The notes: a model not told the origin generated them from the sequence alone. Positions 54,561 to 63,686 are shown, counted from the first letter of the stretch. The stretch is DNA of 64,000 bases from Erythrobacter litoralis (GCF_029760855.1 NZ_SOSI01000009.1:1-64000), one strand, 5' to 3'. A program made the numbers and translations.

Positions 54561-55016
54561 ATGCAGTATCTTGCGATACCTTTTATCATACTCGCCGGTA
54601 TCCTGAATTCCGTTCAAACCGGTGCCAACACGACCGTTGAAAGGACTATCGGGTCCGTCGGCATATCTCTTGCGATCATCGGATTTGTGACATTCCTGAC
54701 CGGAGCCGTTGCAGCGATTGGCGGCCAGGCGTTGGCAGACGAGCGGATGCCACGAATCGCCGACTTGGCAAGCTTACCATGGTGGGCGTGGTTGGGAGGG
54801 GCGATGGGGGCGTTTTACGTCGCGTCGATGCTATTGTTTGCAAGTCAGGTGGGCGCGGCCGTCTTCATGGCGCTCTCCGTCACGGCGGCGGTAATAACCT
54901 CGCTTGTCATGGATCATTTCGGCCTTCTTGGATTCGAGGTGAAGCCGGCCAATATCGGCCGCATCGTCGGCGCCACAGCTATGATCGGCGGCGTCGCTCT
55001 CATCGCGAAGAGCTGA
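54561..55016 (+). CDS. DMT family transporter (DUF606/YdcZ-like)
   Basis: A 151-aa membrane protein of four to five helices (IPFIILAGILNSVQTGAN, GISLAIIGFVTFLTGAVAAIGG, MGAFYVASMLLFASQVGAAVF), ending IGGVALIAKS. Members are half-size drug/metabolite transporter relatives and may act as dimers. Its stop is 4 bp before the GH15 gene, so it is part of that operon. Confidence 0.87.
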   Translation: MQYLAIPFIILAGILNSVQTGANTTVERTIGSVGISLAIIGFVTFLTGAVAAIGGQALADERMPRIADLASLPWWAWLGGAMGAFYVASMLLFASQVGAAVFMALSVTAAVITSLVMDHFGLLGFEVKPANIGRIVGATAMIGGVALIAKS

Positions 55017-55020
55017 CAGT

Positions 55021-56952
55021 ATGTCGGCTGACAAAATCCCTGCGGCATCGTCACCCATCAGTGCCTATGGCCTGATTGGTGACACGCATACCACTGCCCT
55101 CGTCAATCGCTCGGGCTCGATCGACTGGCTGTGCTGGCCCCGACACGACAGTCCCGCGATTTGCACTCGTTTGCTGGATGAAAACGATGGGGGCCGGCTT
55201 ACAGTTGGCGGTCCGGATTGGACCTTTCGTGATCGACGCTACTTGCCCGGGACCAATATACTCGAGACGCGTTTCACTACCGAAACGGGCGAAGTAACCG
55301 TAACCGATTTCATGGTCGTCCATCCGCCAACGACCGACCGAACCCAAGCTTGCGCGAAAACTGTCGACACGCGCCAGCGCCTTCTGCGGATTGTGACGGT
55401 CACGAAGGGAACGGTTTCCGGCCAGTTCGAGGTACGACTTCGTGCAGACTACGGGCAAAGACCCTTTGCCTTCGACCGCAAGGGCAAAGATCGACATCTT
55501 TCGGCCAAGCTGAACGAGGAACACAAATTGTGGGCCGAAAGCGACCATCCGCTTGTTTCGGGCGAAGATGGAACACTGCAGGTTCCTTTCAACCTGACGA
55601 AAAGCCACCGCGCTTTTCTCGCCTTGACCCTCGTTTCGGAGGTTCGCAGCGATAACTTGCTTTGGCTGGACGATGCGCTCGAAGAATTGCGGCACACCCG
55701 CCAGTACTGGCAGAAGTGGTCAGGCCTTATCGAATACAAAGGACCGCATCGGGCGATGGTCGAACGGTCTGCCCTCGTCCTCAAGCTTCTCACATATTCT
55801 CCTTCCGGCGCGATCATTGCTGCACCTACCACTGGCCTTCCAGAGGCCGTCCCGGGCAACCGCAATTACGATTACCGCTTCAGCTGGATCAGGGATGCCA
55901 GCTTCACCATCAATGCATTCTGCAACCTTGGCTATTCCCGCGAGGCGGAAGACTACCTGCGGTTTTTGAGTGACGCAGAGGCTTCGGACGCCAGCAAGCT
56001 ACGGCTCCTCTACTCCATTTCGGACGAGCAGACAGATGAGAAGGTTCTGGACCATCTTCCGGGTTGGAACGGAATAGGACCGGTTCGCATAGGAAACGCC
56101 GCAGCTGACCAGGACCAGCATGATATTTATGGCGAATTCCTTGTGGCCGTTCATGCCTATCTTGAATCGGTCGCTTACGATCCCCCTGATTGGGCCGTCA
56201 AACGCATCCCGGCGATCGTACGCAACCTGGCGGAGCATGCGCTCCGCCATCATGGAAAACCGGACCGAGGGATTTGGGAACTGCGGGATGGCTCGGCTAA
56301 ACTTCAGCACTCTCAGGCGTTGCTGTGGGTTGCCTTGGACAGGGCAGTCAAAACTGCCAGGAAACTTGGCGGCTTCAAGGAAGAGGAGATTGCGGTCTGG
56401 CAGGACGCCGCCAACCGGATCCGCCCCCTCTTCGACGACGATTGCTGGAATGCGGAACAGGGTTTTTATGCCAGATCTCCCGGATCGGACGTGCTCGACG
56501 CTGCAGTCCTGCGGACAGTCCTGTTCGATGCGCTAGAAGCTGACAGCGACCGGATGCGCAGCACGCTTGATGCGGTCGAGAGGTTGCTGACCGATCCCGA
56601 GGATCGCGACCTTGTCTACCGGTATCGTCAAGATGACGGCCTTGAGGGCAAGGAAGCCACCTTCCTGGCCTGCGCGTTCTGGCGGGTCGGCGTGCTCGCC
56701 CTGCGGGGAGATGTCGACCGAGCCGAGGCGGTCTTCGAGCGGCTGCTCGACAAGGCCAATGACCTCGGCCTCTTTTCAGAGGAAATCGAAAGCGGAAGCG
56801 ACGCATTTCGTGGCAACTTTCCGCAGGCCTTCTCCCATATGTGCGTCATAAATCACGCCATTCGCCTTCAGCGATGCAGAAATGCACTGAACGCAGAACA
56901 GCGACGTAGATCCGAAAAATCGCCACAGGAAATCTTGGAGACAATAAAATGA
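55021..56952 (+). CDS. Glycoside hydrolase family 15 protein (trehalase/glucoamylase-like)
   Basis: A 643-aa cytoplasmic protein with the N-terminal DUF5911-type domain (ISAYGLIGDTHTTALVNRSGSIDWLCWPR) and the (alpha/alpha)6 barrel with GH15 signatures (RNYDYRFSWIRDASFTINA, the second acid region YRQDDGLEGKEATFLACAFW). No signal peptide. Bacterial relatives include trehalases and glucoamylase-like hydrolases; specificity is unclear. The stop overlaps the next gene (ATGA). Confidence 0.9.
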   Translation: MSADKIPAASSPISAYGLIGDTHTTALVNRSGSIDWLCWPRHDSPAICTRLLDENDGGRLTVGGPDWTFRDRRYLPGTNILETRFTTETGEVTVTDFMVVHPPTTDRTQACAKTVDTRQRLLRIVTVTKGTVSGQFEVRLRADYGQRPFAFDRKGKDRHLSAKLNEEHKLWAESDHPLVSGEDGTLQVPFNLTKSHRAFLALTLVSEVRSDNLLWLDDALEELRHTRQYWQKWSGLIEYKGPHRAMVERSALVLKLLTYSPSGAIIAAPTTGLPEAVPGNRNYDYRFSWIRDASFTINAFCNLGYSREAEDYLRFLSDAEASDASKLRLLYSISDEQTDEKVLDHLPGWNGIGPVRIGNAAADQDQHDIYGEFLVAVHAYLESVAYDPPDWAVKRIPAIVRNLAEHALRHHGKPDRGIWELRDGSAKLQHSQALLWVALDRAVKTARKLGGFKEEEIAVWQDAANRIRPLFDDDCWNAEQGFYARSPGSDVLDAAVLRTVLFDALEADSDRMRSTLDAVERLLTDPEDRDLVYRYRQDDGLEGKEATFLACAFWRVGVLALRGDVDRAEAVFERLLDKANDLGLFSEEIESGSDAFRGNFPQAFSHMCVINHAIRLQRCRNALNAEQRRRSEKSPQEILETIK

Positions 56953-58196
56953 TGAGCATCACCCATCTTAAAAGACGCAACTTTCTCAAATCATCCGCTA
57001 TCGGCCTGAGTGCTGGATTGGCAGCACCGGCTCTCGCACAGTCTTCATCATCATTATCATCATCCGGGATCGCCGATCCAGGGACCGGGCCACAGGCAGC
57101 GAAATCCATTCCCAATGCTGCGGTGGGTCGTCCTCAACCCGAACTGACCTATGAAAATCCCTTGCCCAAAAGCCAGCAGCTCGGATGGGCCGTGGCCGGC
57201 GTCGGCCATTATGCCCAGAACCGGGCTCTGCCCGCCATAGCGCGCGCCCGCCGGGCAAAGCTGACCGCGCTCGTTTCGGGCAACCCGGAAAAGGCTGGAC
57301 GGGTCGGCGCGGGTTATGGCGTAGATGGCTCCAGTATTTACGATTACGGTGACATGGCGAGCCTGGCGCAGGACGACGCTGTGGACGTGGTTTATGTCAT
57401 TACGCCGAATTCGATCCACGAACCCATAGTTACCCGCGCCTTCGAAGCGGGTAAGCACGTGATGTGCGAAAAGCCGTTCGCCACCAGTTCCGCCGCGTGC
57501 CAGCGGATGATTGATGCCGGCAAGGCCGCCGGCCGTAAACTGATGGTGGCCTATCGCGCGCATTTCGAGCCGCACAATGTCATGGCGAAGAAGTTGATAG
57601 ACGAGGGGGTGCTGGGCGATGTCTGGTTCGGCACTTCCGACCATCACCGGGTGCTCGATCCGAAAGCCGAACGCGATCAATGGCGGATGGTGAAGGAGAT
57701 AGCAGGTGGCGGGTCGCTTCCCGATATCGGAATCTACGCGTTCAACGGCCTTATATGGCTGCTCGGGGAAGAGCCCGTTCGCGTTCGTGGCGTTCTCACC
57801 TCACCGCCCGGCGAAGCCCGGTTCAACGAAGTCGAGGCGTTCTCGCGCGTGGACTTCGAGTTCGCGTCAGGAAAGGTTGCGCAGATTTCGTCCGGCTATA
57901 CCGGGAACAAGAAGCGCATCGACATCATCGGAACCGAGGCCACGATCACGATGGACCCGGCGACAGCATACGAGGGAAACCAGCTGTCGCTGATCACGAA
58001 CTCGGAAAAAACTATGATCGTGCCGGACAAGCTGACCCGCTTCCAGTTCGACGACGAAATCGACCACTTCTGCCGAGCAATTCAGGAAGGAACCGAAATT
58101 GCTACTCCAGGCGAAATGGGATTGCGCGATTTGAAGATCATCGAAGCCATTCAACGATCCGGCGAAACGAATGACTGGGTAGACCTGAACCTTTAA
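56949..58196 (+). CDS. Gfo/Idh/MocA family oxidoreductase (glucose-fructose oxidoreductase-like), Tat-exported
   Basis: A 415-aa protein with a twin-arginine signal (KRRNFLKSSAIGLSAGLAAPALAQ), a Ser-rich linker, a Rossmann domain (WAVAGVGHYAQNRALPAI), the family motif MCEKPFATS and a C-terminal alpha/beta domain. Close in layout to periplasmic glucose-fructose oxidoreductase, which keeps its NADP bound and is exported folded. Coupled to GH15 by a 4-bp overlap, suggesting they act on related sugars, although in different compartments. Confidence 0.91.
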   Translation: MMSITHLKRRNFLKSSAIGLSAGLAAPALAQSSSSLSSSGIADPGTGPQAAKSIPNAAVGRPQPELTYENPLPKSQQLGWAVAGVGHYAQNRALPAIARARRAKLTALVSGNPEKAGRVGAGYGVDGSSIYDYGDMASLAQDDAVDVVYVITPNSIHEPIVTRAFEAGKHVMCEKPFATSSAACQRMIDAGKAAGRKLMVAYRAHFEPHNVMAKKLIDEGVLGDVWFGTSDHHRVLDPKAERDQWRMVKEIAGGGSLPDIGIYAFNGLIWLLGEEPVRVRGVLTSPPGEARFNEVEAFSRVDFEFASGKVAQISSGYTGNKKRIDIIGTEATITMDPATAYEGNQLSLITNSEKTMIVPDKLTRFQFDDEIDHFCRAIQEGTEIATPGEMGLRDLKIIEAIQRSGETNDWVDLNL

Positions 58197-58204
58197 GTAT
58201 GGGG

Positions 58205-58252
58205 ACCAGAGGCTAGTGCCTCGCGGCACTAGCCGGGATCCGGCACTTCTGG
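58205..58252. terminator. Convergent hairpin between the oxidoreductase and MBL genes
   Basis: A perfect 10-bp stem GGCTAGTGCC/GGCACTAGCC with loop TCGC (58211-58234) is nested within an outer ACCAGA/TCTGGT pair. It follows the plus-strand stop and overlaps the minus-strand MBL stop, so it could serve both directions. No T-tract. Confidence 0.55.
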
Positions 58253-59143
58253 TCGCATCGTAACATAATAATCGTCTATCAACTGGTTGAAGACGCCTTC
58301 GATATTTGCATCCCTCCACGCATCGAACTGCTTGAGGCTCGACCAGTTGGAAAGGTCTAGGGAGTTCTGAATAGCCTCGAGAGACTGCCCGGCAATGATA
58401 CCTCGAAGCACCCCATCATGCAGAGCTTCAAGGTAGGACAAATAGAATTCGATATCTTCACGCGTACCGATATCCGCATGGCCGCCGATGAATACTGAAA
58501 AGTCCTTGTCCGACATGTCGGAAAGTATCGCACGGGTGGACGAGATCATGCCGTTGATATCGTAGCCATCAAGGGTCTGGTAAGGCAGGCGCCCGATCAC
58601 AATCCAGTCGACAACATGTAGCGCATGTTGCTGCGGAAACAACATTGATACGGATCCCTTGCCGTTGTTTGCGCCCCAATAATCAAGGCGGATGTCGCCC
58701 GCGCCGGGCAGGGTAATCGTCAGCCGGTTATAGAACACCACATCCGGCATTCGTACATTCGCTTGGTTAAGTTTCCAGGTCTCCGCTGCCAGCTCATGCG
58801 CGATAAAAATCGTATCACCATCGTCAAGCGCTTCTCCGCCATAGGCGTGATCCGGGTGGCTATGACTATAGATCACATGCGTAATCTGTTTGTTTGGATG
58901 ACGCCGTGCCAGCTCCCCTCTCAACCAAGTGGCGGCTTGTGCGCTCAGCGGATCTGCAACAGCGATGCCTTCGTCATGCACGATATAGACTGAATGATAG
59001 GACCCGGCGGTCCAGCGATAAAGTGAGCCGTCGATATGGCGAATGGCATATTGTGTGTCTTGAGCAGCAACGGGGGATGGAACGATGATGACCGAAGCCA
59101 CGGTAGATACGGACATTGCGACAGCGGTCAGGATCTTGTGCAA
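58229..59143 (-). CDS. Exported metallo-beta-lactamase-fold hydrolase
   Basis: A 304-aa protein from a TTG at 59143 directly preceded by a GGAGG ribosome site, which decides the start. Signal peptide (LHKILTAVAMSVSTVASV...VAAQ), then the MBL fold with the metal motif SHSHPDHAYGGEA (HxHxDH) and further ligands in GGHADIG. It resembles quinoprotein-relay or SoxH-like MBL proteins; substrate unknown. Confidence 0.87.
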   Translation of the reverse strand: MHKILTAVAMSVSTVASVIIVPSPVAAQDTQYAIRHIDGSLYRWTAGSYHSVYIVHDEGIAVADPLSAQAATWLRGELARRHPNKQITHVIYSHSHPDHAYGGEALDDGDTIFIAHELAAETWKLNQANVRMPDVVFYNRLTITLPGAGDIRLDYWGANNGKGSVSMLFPQQHALHVVDWIVIGRLPYQTLDGYDINGMISSTRAILSDMSDKDFSVFIGGHADIGTREDIEFYLSYLEALHDGVLRGIIAGQSLEAIQNSLDLSNWSSLKQFDAWRDANIEGVFNQLIDDYYVTMRPEVPDPG

Positions 59144-59487
59144 GATTACCTCCGTATTTCGGATCGCCCCGGCCGGCAAGAAAGCATCAGGCGAACATCG
59201 TGAGACACCTACAGCATCACTCGGCCTAGCAAATCTTTTGTATCCCTTTCAGCATTAATACTCGGCAAGAGCTTTGACTGAGGAGAAGTTCCAACGTTTG
59301 AATTTTCGGTAGGCAGTCTTCCGGCATTGTGGACCGGTCTACCCTGGTCGGACCGGTATCCAAGCGTTTCACGCTGAGCGCGATTACAGCTACCCCCTAG
59401 GCGATGGCAGGGCAGAACGACAACCTCGAAGCGCATGCCGTAACGGCCCGGTTCCAATTCGCCTACTGATTGTCATGTCCGCAGGCT
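59144..59487. other. Gene-free stretch between MBL and DUF421 genes
   Basis: About 345 bp with no supported gene; includes the ribosome site and promoter region of the MBL gene at its left edge. Confidence 0.5.
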
Positions 59488-60045
59488 CTATTCCTTGCGC
59501 GAGACGTGGCTCTCTTCTGGGCCATAGCCGCAATCAACCTCTTGCATGATTCCGTCCGACACTTCCGCAGGGCCGGACAGGATCGAGATGTCTCCGGTGC
59601 TTTCCAACACCATCGACCGCACTTCCGACAGATCCTTGATGTTTGCGCCGCGCAGTTTGTTTAGCACGTCGCTCTCCGACACTCTCGTTTTTTTCAGCGC
59701 GCCCATCAGGATCTTGCCATCATACATCAACATCATCGGATCGTTCTCGATCAGGACCTGGAAGGAACGCGACTGTCGGCGCAAGCGCGCCAGGATCACC
59801 TGAGCGATCAGGAGCGCGACGATCGCGCTAAGCGCCTGCACGAGCGCAGTCCAGTTGGTCACCGTTGCCGCCGAAGCAACCAAAGAGCCGGTCGCCAGTG
59901 TGATCACGAAATCGAAAGCCGTCATTTTAGAGAAGGTCCGAAGCCCGACTATTCGGACCACAACGATGACCCAAACCAATGCGATAAGACCTAAAGCCGT
60001 GCCGCGCACGATCGCATTGAGGTAATCAGACAGGCCGAACATCAT
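59488..60045 (-). CDS. DUF421 (YetF-like) membrane protein, second copy
   Basis: A 185-aa protein: three hydrophobic helices with the signature RIVGLRTFSKMTAFDFVITLATGSL, then a soluble domain (LMYDGKILMGALKKTRVSESDVLNKLRGANI) with the SEV-type motif SEVRSMVLESTGDISIL. Same family and layout as the protein at 7246-7785, but divergent in sequence. Stands alone; function unknown. Confidence 0.9.
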   Translation of the reverse strand: MMFGLSDYLNAIVRGTALGLIALVWVIVVVRIVGLRTFSKMTAFDFVITLATGSLVASAATVTNWTALVQALSAIVALLIAQVILARLRRQSRSFQVLIENDPMMLMYDGKILMGALKKTRVSESDVLNKLRGANIKDLSEVRSMVLESTGDISILSGPAEVSDGIMQEVDCGYGPEESHVSRKE

Positions 60046-60724
60046 AAAATCTTTCCTTCTTTGGTCCTGTAGGACCTGGCGAATTTGGCAGTCTGTCGAT
60101 CCACCGGTTCGGCGACTGCGGGCTTGCGTTCCAAACCGTATTGCAACCGCCTGAAAGCATTGAGTTATTAAATCCCGCTAAAGCATTGAGTTATTAAATC
60201 CCGCTTGTAGGCCTTCTGTTCTTTTCGGAGACGCATCGCCGCTTCGCAAGCAAAACAAGCCATCGTCAACAAATACGTGTCGGGGGGTCCATCGCTTTTA
60301 GGCTTGCGGGTTCGACATAGTAATCCAGACCGCCCACTTCGTCCAAGCGGGCATGAGCCCGGGCCAGCTCACGGCCCTAGATGTCGGCATAGTCATGTCA
60401 GGCTTCGTATCGCCGCCGAGTCGTCCGAAAATCAAGCGCCACGCTGCCGCTGCCCCGAATCTGAACGAACGATTGATTTTGGAATCAATGGATCCGGTCG
60501 GAATGGCCGCATTTAGGGCGCTTAGCTGACCAGCAGCTCACGCTAGCTGCGGCCTTGTGGCTTGTGGGCCGATAGCTGACTGTCCGGTTCTAGCTAGCCA
60601 GATTGAAAGAGCAGACCTTCCAAAAAAACCATGGCTCGGCAAGTTCTGCGTAAAGGCTTACTACCAAGCTTCGTCGTGTCTTTCCAACACCCCGCTTTCA
60701 ACAACTGAAAAATCGCAACCCGTC
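60046..60724. other. Gene-free stretch with a tandem repeat
   Basis: About 680 bp with no convincing gene; short frames (for example 60277-60516) have no domain or ribosome site. Probably decayed sequence. Contains the tandem repeat at 60154-60205. Confidence 0.5.
60154..60205. repeat. Perfect tandem duplication of 26 bp
   Basis: The 26-bp unit beginning AAAGCATTGAGTTATTAAAT occurs twice head-to-tail (60154-60179 and 60180-60205) without mismatch, about 110 bp upstream of the DUF421 start. It is more AT-rich than its surroundings. A recent slippage event or a pair of binding sites. Confidence 0.9.
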
Positions 60725-60979
60725 CTAGCTTGCAGATTGATACAGCTCGATCAACATACCTTCGTTGTCCCTGATGAAGGTCCAGCGATCGCCGCTGCTG
60801 TCGGGCACATCGTTTACGGTATAGGCCAGTTCGACCCCGCTAGCCTGTAGTTCGGCGACGGTTTCATCCAAATCATCGACCACGATGGCGAAATGGTTGA
60901 TGCCTCCTATCGACAGATTGCTTACGGCCTCCTTCCGTTCGGTGGCCATGGGCGAAGCGCTGTCCTTCGTCGAGAGCAT
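60725..60979 (-). pseudogene. Partial VOC family protein
   Basis: An 84-aa frame holding only the C-terminal half of a glyoxalase-like domain (GGINHFAIVVDDLDETVAELQASGVEL, RWTFIRDNEGMLIELYQ). Complete VOC proteins have two such halves and 120-180 aa. No matching N-terminal half is seen in any frame upstream, so this looks truncated; a genuine single-module VOC protein is possible. Confidence 0.6.
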
Positions 60980-61106
60980 CTTCTGACCGGACGAAACGAT
61001 GAAGCGTCGCGTGGTAAGCAGGATGGGCTAATGCGCTGGCAACTTCCCTGATACCAACCACCGCACGAAGTGCGAGGAAGACCATGATAAACGCTCTTTA
61101 CGCAGT

Positions 61107-61475
61107 CTACGTCGAACGTTCCGAGTTTAATTTCTGCAAGCGAGCGATGACTGCGGAAGCGGTGCTCGGTTTCGCAACGATAGGCGCCTCGATACCTCGA
61201 AGATACTCGCCGGCACGATCGAGATCGCCGGTATGGAGGACGAAGGGAATGTCATGGTCGCGCAGTGTCCTCGCGATCGCGTCGCAGGTCTCATCGCGAC
61301 CAAGATTAACGTCGAGCACAGCGCCGATGAAGGCGGTTTCGCCGACTGCAGAAATAGCCTCGCGACAGTTCGATGCAGTGACAGCGTCGCAACCAACATC
61401 CTCACATGCAAACTTAAGATCGAGGGCAACGAAGGGTTCGTCCTCAACCACGAGAATGGAATTGCTCTCTTGCAT
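61107..61475 (-). CDS. Stand-alone response regulator receiver
   Basis: A 122-aa CheY-like domain: acidic pocket ILVVEDEP, phosphoacceptor Asp55 in GAVLDVNLG, Thr in VLHTGD and Lys in IVAKPS. No output domain. It starts 3 bp after the LOV-kinase stop, so it is that kinase's likely partner. Such single-domain receivers often pass phosphate onward or modulate a general stress pathway. Confidence 0.92.
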   Translation of the reverse strand: MQESNSILVVEDEPFVALDLKFACEDVGCDAVTASNCREAISAVGETAFIGAVLDVNLGRDETCDAIARTLRDHDIPFVLHTGDLDRAGEYLRGIEAPIVAKPSTASAVIARLQKLNSERST

Positions 61476-61478
61476 ATC

Positions 61479-62546
61479 TCAAACTTCCAGCGGGAAATGA
61501 ATTTCGGCGCGAAGTCCGTCGGCTTCCCAGTAGCGATCGAGCGCACCGCGAGAGTTGGAAAGCAACGCATTGGCAATCTGGAATCCGGTGCCACCCGAAG
61601 ATGGCGGACTATCGATAGGTGGTCCACAGGTCTCCTTCCACGCGATCAAAAGGCTGCCCCGCCCGAAGCGGTCGCGCTTATGCCGCCAGGATACATCGAT
61701 GTGACCATCGTCGGTCGTCAGTGCGCCGTATTTCGACGCATTGGTAGCAAGCTCATGGAGCGTCAGGCCGATCGCTGAGATCGCATTGGGTTCGGTGCGG
61801 ACGCTTCCTCCCGTAAATGTAAAACGACCATCCTCGGGGTCGTAGGGACGTAAAACTGCGCGAACCGCCTGTCCTACATCGGTAGTTCCAAGAAATGCCT
61901 CGTCGAGCGTGGGTTCGTAGGATCGGCCCAGCGCCTGAATTCGCTCGTTGATACGGGTGGAAACCTCGCGCGCGCCCATCGATCGGCCGGTAATGTTCAC
62001 AATGCCGCCGATGACAGCGAAAACGTTCTTCAGCCGGTGCGAGACCCCTCGTGCCATCGCTTTGGCGTGGCGTTCCTCAGCGCGTGCCGCATGGACGTCC
62101 GAGACGTCCCACTGGCTACCAAAAAAATATTTGAGCTTATTCTTTTCATCGTAAATCGGCCCGAGGTGCAGCGCGTTCCAGAACTTGGTGCCGTCCTTAC
62201 GGTAATTGAGCAGTTCGACCACCGCGACCTTCTCCTCGCGCAATGCCTCGCGGATACGCCCGACCTCGTCCTGATCGGTTTCGCTGCCTTGGAGGAAGCG
62301 GCAGTTGCGACCGATAATCTCGTTGCGACCGTAGCCGGTCAGGCGCTCGAACGCTTCGTTACAGAAAACGATTGGGTCGTCCTCGTGCAGCGGATCGGTC
62401 AAACAAACCGCCATGCGGGTCTGCGCCATGGCTTGTTCGAACAGCAGACCCGAGGCACCGGGAAAATCGCCGGTCTCACCCGGGCCGAAGCCTTTGTTGC
62501 TGGACAGTGCCTGGTTCGAAGGCACGGGCTTGTCCCGATCGTTCAT
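61479..62546 (-). CDS. Blue-light-sensing LOV histidine kinase (HWE family)
   Basis: A 355-aa soluble kinase. LOV/PAS domain at about 33-150 with the flavin-cysteine motif GRNCRFLQG (photoactive Cys82), the FMN-binding Asn-containing NYRKDGTKFWN and the Gln in FFGSQWDV. Dimerisation/phosphoacceptor segment GVSHRLKNVFAVIGG (His170). HATPase with LHELATNASKYGAL, the W-x-E motif AWKET that names the HWE family, and GGTGFQIA. Size and layout match the short LOV kinases of Erythrobacter (EL346 type). Light should form the cysteinyl-flavin adduct and change autophosphorylation. Followed by its receiver. Confidence 0.94.
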   Translation of the reverse strand: MNDRDKPVPSNQALSSNKGFGPGETGDFPGASGLLFEQAMAQTRMAVCLTDPLHEDDPIVFCNEAFERLTGYGRNEIIGRNCRFLQGSETDQDEVGRIREALREEKVAVVELLNYRKDGTKFWNALHLGPIYDEKNKLKYFFGSQWDVSDVHAARAEERHAKAMARGVSHRLKNVFAVIGGIVNITGRSMGAREVSTRINERIQALGRSYEPTLDEAFLGTTDVGQAVRAVLRPYDPEDGRFTFTGGSVRTEPNAISAIGLTLHELATNASKYGALTTDDGHIDVSWRHKRDRFGRGSLLIAWKETCGPPIDSPPSSGGTGFQIANALLSNSRGALDRYWEADGLRAEIHFPLEV

Positions 62547-62573
62547 CCGTCATCCAATCGAGGGTTATATTCG

Positions 62574-62966
62574 TCATTTCCAGCGAAGAACCGTTCCGGT
62601 ACGCAGCATTGCCGCGGAAAGATCGCGACCATCTGCGAGTCTGCATGTCGCTACAACCCTTCCATAGCTACGACCAACCTGCCCGCAGCGCATTGGCTTG
62701 GTAGATACAACGATATGTCCGCTCTTCCATTGGCCTTTGGCACCGCCCAGCAGGCGAACCAGCGCATTACGTGCTTCGATGCCCGGGGCATCGGGGCATG
62801 GATGATGCGGTCTGCAGGTTCCGTCGATCTCGCGCACTGCGATACCGGCCAAGCGGATCTTTGGGCCTTCCTCGCACCGGATGGGCCCATCATCATCCCA
62901 CACTGCTATCGGCGTACAGATTAGCATGGCGGTTGCAGCCAGTCCCATCGTGAATTCCTTCGACAT
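62574..62966 (-). CDS. Small exported SNase-like (thermonuclease family) protein
   Basis: A 130-aa protein with a signal peptide (MSKEFTMGLAATAMLICTPIAV) and a staphylococcal-nuclease fold: IRLAGIAVREID and YGRVVATCRLADGRDLSAAMLRTG. Residues matching SNase Arg35, Glu43 and Arg87 are present (Arg38, Glu46, Arg103), but the calcium-ligand Asp40 position is Ala. Four cysteines occur in the insert between them. The frame upstream to 63560 is antisense to the HU gene. Nuclease activity is uncertain. Confidence 0.8.
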   Translation of the reverse strand: MSKEFTMGLAATAMLICTPIAVWDDDGPIRCEEGPKIRLAGIAVREIDGTCRPHHPCPDAPGIEARNALVRLLGGAKGQWKSGHIVVSTKPMRCGQVGRSYGRVVATCRLADGRDLSAAMLRTGTVLRWK

Positions 62967-63050
62967 TCCCCGCAGAGCTAAGGCAGCCCGGGCGTTTGCG
63001 ATTTGTACGGTGCGGGCTATGTCCCTGCCAGTCAACGAGGAGATTACAGT

Positions 63051-63320
63051 ATGAATATGGGCGACCTGATTAAGACCGTGGCGAGAGAAACCGATGTGTC
63101 GGAAGCCAAGGCGAAGGACATCGCAACCAGCCTCTTCAATGCGATTGGCGATGCCGCCGCCAGGGGCGAAGACGTCGCAATACCCCAATTCGGGAAGTTC
63201 ACGGTGAAGGACCGCCCGGCGCGCGAAGGACGCAATCCCGCAACTGGCGAGAAGATGCAGATCAAGGCGTCGCGCGGCGTGTCGTTCAAAGCCGCGAAGG
63301 GCTTGAAGGACAAGATGTGA
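63051..63320 (+). CDS. HU family DNA-binding protein
   Basis: An 89-aa nucleoid protein starting MNMGDLIKTVARETDVS after a GAGGAG site; the family motif GRNPATGEKMQIKASRGVSFKAAK with the DNA-intercalating Pro is present. Ends in LKDKM. A second HU copy elsewhere is likely; this one sits in the accessory region. Confidence 0.94.
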   Translation: MNMGDLIKTVARETDVSEAKAKDIATSLFNAIGDAAARGEDVAIPQFGKFTVKDRPAREGRNPATGEKMQIKASRGVSFKAAKGLKDKM

Positions 63321-63401
63321 TCGCTTGAATGAATCGCCGGCGAAGCTGTGATTCAGATTATGCGTTTTGCGTGATCGGCGAGGTCGGTCATTGCCGGCTC
63401 C

Positions 63402-63686
63402 ATGCCGCTGACCGATCTCGCCGCACGCTCTTCCATTCACCTTTCCGCGATCGACCCCGCGCGTAACTGCGACCGGCGCTACCGGATCGAGCGCAGCCCG
63501 GACCTCTTCGGCGAACAGATCATCGAGCTGAGCTGGGGACGCGCCGGCTGCCGGGGACAAACCAAACGCTTATCCGCGCCCTCTCGGGAACGAGCTATCA
63601 GCTTGGTGCGCAGCGTATTGGCAAGACGCGACACGGCGCTGGTACGGATCGGCACAGCGTATCGGTCGGATCATAGCGAAACATAA
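63402..63686 (+). CDS. WGR domain protein
   Basis: A 94-aa protein consisting of one WGR domain: RRYRIERSPDLFGEQIIELSWGRAGCRGQTK, with the WGR triad. The domain binds nucleic acid ends in PARP and in bacterial regulators. It is common as a stand-alone small protein in alphaproteobacteria. It follows the HU gene but may have its own promoter. Confidence 0.85.
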   Translation: MPLTDLAARSSIHLSAIDPARNCDRRYRIERSPDLFGEQIIELSWGRAGCRGQTKRLSAPSRERAISLVRSVLARRDTALVRIGTAYRSDHSET

